Assembly (NCBI RefSeq): GCF_003014575.1
Contig: NZ_PYGF01000006.1
Coordinates: forward strand, 223,137-277,217
Length of the DNA stretch: 54,081 nt
Origin: Cecembia rubra
GTDB taxonomy: Bacteria > Bacteroidota > Bacteroidia > Cytophagales > Cyclobacteriaceae
Direction of reading: 5' to 3'
Each line of letters opens with the position of its first letter. The stretch's first letter is position 1. The position numbers and the translations under genes were made by a program. The notes under the pieces are model-generated. The model had not been told where the DNA came from and did no database searches. It worked only from the letters and a program-made list of their open reading frames with translations. Shown piece after piece: positions 52,478 to 54,081 of the stretch.

Positions 52478-53170
52478 ATGGCTTTGATTTTATCCATAGA
52501 AACCTCGACATCGGTTTGCTCTGTAGCCTTACATGATTCAGGGAATTTAGTTGGTGTTGTTGAACTTCATCAGGATAATGTTCATTCACAAAAGCTCATG
52601 TTACTGATAGAGGATTTGATGAATAGATCAGGATTTAAGTCTGAGAACTTAAAAGCTGTGGCAGTATCATCAGGTCCTGGTTCCTACACTGGATTAAGAA
52701 TCGGTGTTTCTGTGGCAAAAGGTTTCGCTTTTGCCCATGATATACCTTTGATCGCGGTGGATACGCTGTTGGCCCTGGCCAAAAGAGTTGTCCCATTGGT
52801 AAATAGTTCTGGAAAAATTGTACCTATGCTGGATGCCAGAAGGATGGAGGTTTACACTGCAGTTTATGATTATCAATTGAATACAATAGAAAAACTTTCT
52901 CCACGGGTAATTGAGGAGGGAAATCCTTTCTTAGATTACTTAAATCAGGGGCAAGTTTATTTTTTGGGAGACGGAGTTGAAAAATTAAGGTCACTATTGG
53001 AACATCCCTCTTCAGTACTTTTAAAATGGGGACCCTCAGCCCTTACTTTGGGTGAATTGGCATTTGACAAATATCAAAGGGAGGAATTTGAAGATTTGGC
53101 CTATTTCGAGCCGAACTACTTGAAGGATTTTAGAGTTATTAGCTCAAAGAAAAACCTTTTATTGTCATGA
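52478..53170 (+). CDS. tsaB: tRNA threonylcarbamoyladenosine biosynthesis protein TsaB
   Basis: A 230-residue protein of the ASKHA fold that partners with TsaD in making t6A37 of tRNAs. The start ALILSIETSTSVCSVALHDSG and the segment VSSGPGSYTGLRIGVSVAKGFAF are diagnostic. It lacks the TsaD metal-binding histidines, as expected. It lies six bases after the protease gene and overlaps the next by four bases. Confidence 0.94.
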   Translation: MALILSIETSTSVCSVALHDSGNLVGVVELHQDNVHSQKLMLLIEDLMNRSGFKSENLKAVAVSSGPGSYTGLRIGVSVAKGFAFAHDIPLIAVDTLLALAKRVVPLVNSSGKIVPMLDARRMEVYTAVYDYQLNTIEKLSPRVIEEGNPFLDYLNQGQVYFLGDGVEKLRSLLEHPSSVLLKWGPSALTLGELAFDKYQREEFEDLAYFEPNYLKDFRVISSKKNLLLS

Positions 53171-53673
53171 GTGAAATCATCAATCGGGTGGCAAACAGTC
53201 CGATTATAACTTTGAACTTGGAAGATTATTACAGGGAAGAAGAACGTATAGTGTTTGATTTAAAGGATTTTTTGTTTCAGGGTTTGATTCTGAAAGAGAA
53301 AGATTTTAGAGAGGCACTCAAGGATTTGGACTGGGGTAGGTATGAAGGCAAGCTAGTAGCAGTCACCTGTACTGCTGATGCCATTGTGCCCAATTGGGCT
53401 TTTTTGCTTGTTGGAACATATTTGGGAAAATTCGGAGTGGAATATGTTATCGGTGATTTGAATGTATTGGAGCAATATCTTTTTGAGCAAGCTTTGTCAA
53501 AAATCCAGTTAGAAGATTTCAAGAATAGGCCCGTAGTGATCAAAGGATGCAGTAAATTTCCTGTCCCTTTGTTTGCATATGGTAGGGTAATGGCGTTATT
53601 ACAATGTCATGCTAAGTCTATTATGTACGGGGAACCTTGCAGTACTGTTCCTTTGTATAAAGCCCCTAAGTAA
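53167..53673 (+). CDS. DUF2480 family protein
   Basis: A 168-residue cytoplasmic protein. The N terminus EIINRVANSPIITLNLEDYY and later ALKDLDWGRYEGKLVAVTCTADAIVPNWAF are typical of the DUF2480 family, which is restricted largely to Bacteroidota. No signal peptide or helix is seen. Function unknown. Translational coupling with tsaB suggests co-expression, perhaps a housekeeping role. Confidence 0.82.
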   Translation: MSEIINRVANSPIITLNLEDYYREEERIVFDLKDFLFQGLILKEKDFREALKDLDWGRYEGKLVAVTCTADAIVPNWAFLLVGTYLGKFGVEYVIGDLNVLEQYLFEQALSKIQLEDFKNRPVVIKGCSKFPVPLFAYGRVMALLQCHAKSIMYGEPCSTVPLYKAPK

Positions 53674-53732
53674 AATATTTTTCTTGTTTACAGCTACTTA
53701 TCATTTAATGGTATAATATTTTATGTTTCCTG

Positions 53733-53764
53733 TTTGGTAAATATGATGAAGACAGCTAAGTTTG
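53733..53764 (+). promoter_or_regulatory. rRNA promoter P1
   Basis: TTTG (53733-53736), 20 bases, then TAAGTTTG (53757-53764) matches the Bacteroidota promoter consensus. It lies about 300 bases before the 16S start. Confidence 0.65.
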
Positions 53765-53869
53765 CATTCCCGTTTGAGAGGAACACTCCTGAAAAAGTCA
53801 GGAAAGACAACTTGAAACAATGAGCAAATCGAATCAAGAAAATTAAATTTAAAAAAAATTAAGCTTGGT

Positions 53870-53900
53870 TTTGGAAGTTAAATATTAACTCCGATATTTG
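53870..53900 (+). promoter_or_regulatory. rRNA promoter P2
   Basis: TTTG (53870-53873), 19 bases, then GATATTTG (53893-53900), one mismatch from TAnnTTTG. An A-rich stretch (about 53841-53862) precedes it, like an UP element. Transcription would begin near 53905. Confidence 0.75.
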
Positions 53901-54031
53901 CACTCGCTTTTAGGGGAACGGCCCTAAACAATCCCTAAATGAGGGGAAAAGTTCATTGAAAGATTGGAATACGAAACGACACAATAACAGGTAAAGACGA
54001 ATGTTTTTACTCCCTGAAGTCCGGAAATAAT

Positions 54032-54054
54032 GGATCTGCCGTAAAGGCGGATCC
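54032..54054 (+). ncRNA. Hairpin in the 16S leader
   Basis: GGATCTGCC and GGCGGATCC pair over a GTAAA loop with one G-U pair. It lies 12 bases before the mature 16S start and could be part of the RNase III processing stem or of antitermination. Confidence 0.4.
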
Positions 54055-54066
54055 GGAAAAAACTTT

Positions 54067-54081
54067 ACAATGGAGAGTTTG
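54067..54081 (+). rRNA. rrs: 16S ribosomal RNA, first 15 bases (cut by window end)
   Basis: The window ends in TGGAGAGTTTG, the 5' end of bacterial 16S rRNA (the 27F primer site begins AGAGTTTG). Aligning that to E. coli numbering puts base 1 at about 54067. Upstream promoters and leader structures agree. Confidence 0.88.

Larger units (their letters stand above)
53674..54066 (+). other. rRNA operon leader region
   Basis: The 393 bases hold two promoters (53733-53764 and 53870-53900), an A/T-rich upstream stretch for the second, and hairpins. These are TCCTGA/TCAGGA (53787-53803), TTTAGGG/CCCTAAA (53909-53928) close to the second start site, and GGATCTGCC/GGCGGATCC (54032-54054) just before the 16S start. 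GTTCATTGAAAG at 53951-53962 resembles the boxA-like antitermination sequence of Bacteroidota rRNA leaders. No gene lies here. Confidence 0.75.

Overview
The window reads as chromosomal DNA of a Bacteroidota bacterium, most likely order Cytophagales (Cyclobacteriaceae-like). The evidence is the Bacteroidota-type promoter (TTTG, about 19 bases, TAnnTTTG) before rpmH and the rRNA operon, the general lack of Shine-Dalgarno sequences, a DUF2480 protein, M61 and M16 secreted peptidases, and short AT-rich intergenic DNA. The genus is inferred from general gene content only; no search was run.

Layout. (1) 1-3736: REP-like palindromes, then an outer-membrane polysaccharide export lipoprotein and a Wzc-like chain-length tyrosine kinase. 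(2) 4500-23733: a tightly packed, largely overlapping polysaccharide gene cluster. It holds nonulosonic acid genes (neuB, neuC, neuA), a small methyltransferase-like gene, an asparagine synthase, a Wzx flippase, GT-B and GT2 glycosyltransferases, an FkbM methyltransferase, a Wzy-like polymerase/ligase, a CapK/PaaK-like adenylating enzyme and a sugar-nucleotide 4-reductase. (3) 23734-27069: a repeat-rich island of TTAACCACAAAG-type repeats with purine-rich tails, an acyltransferase whose tail runs into a repeat, and an exact 453-bp tandem duplication carrying two internally deleted GxxExxY genes. (4) 27070-37635: a second envelope-sugar block with two polyprenyl-phosphate sugar-phosphate transferases, an aminotransferase, an acetyltransferase and a 4,6-dehydratase (a PglF/PglE/PglD or EpsC/EpsN/EpsM set). 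Between these lie a secreted coiled-coil protein and a YjbH/GfcD homologue split over two genes. A clear terminator closes this block. (5) 37770-53673: mostly housekeeping and envelope genes (rimO, a glycerophosphodiesterase, a GNAT-like protein, a PfkB kinase, two M16 peptidases plus a related secreted protein, an M61 peptidase on the minus strand, rpmH, rnpA, an S41 protease, tsaB, DUF2480). (6) 53674-54081: tandem rRNA promoters, a structured leader and the first bases of 16S rRNA.

How the genes work together. Dehydratase, aminotransferase and acetyltransferase can make a UDP-di-N-acetylbacillosamine-type sugar. The neuC/neuB/neuA set could turn that, or UDP-GlcNAc, into a CMP-activated nonulosonic acid (legionaminic- or sialic-like). 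The PNPT enzymes start the lipid-linked glycan, the glycosyltransferases extend it, Wzx flips it, Wzy joins it, and the Wzc/Wza-like pair with the YjbH-like barrels may control length and export it.

The most interesting points are the possible split nonulosonic pathway, the split YjbH pair, the repeat island with its GxxExxY deletion derivatives, and the inactive M16 peptidase fused to a domain that recurs as the next gene. Most functions are assigned from motifs read by eye.
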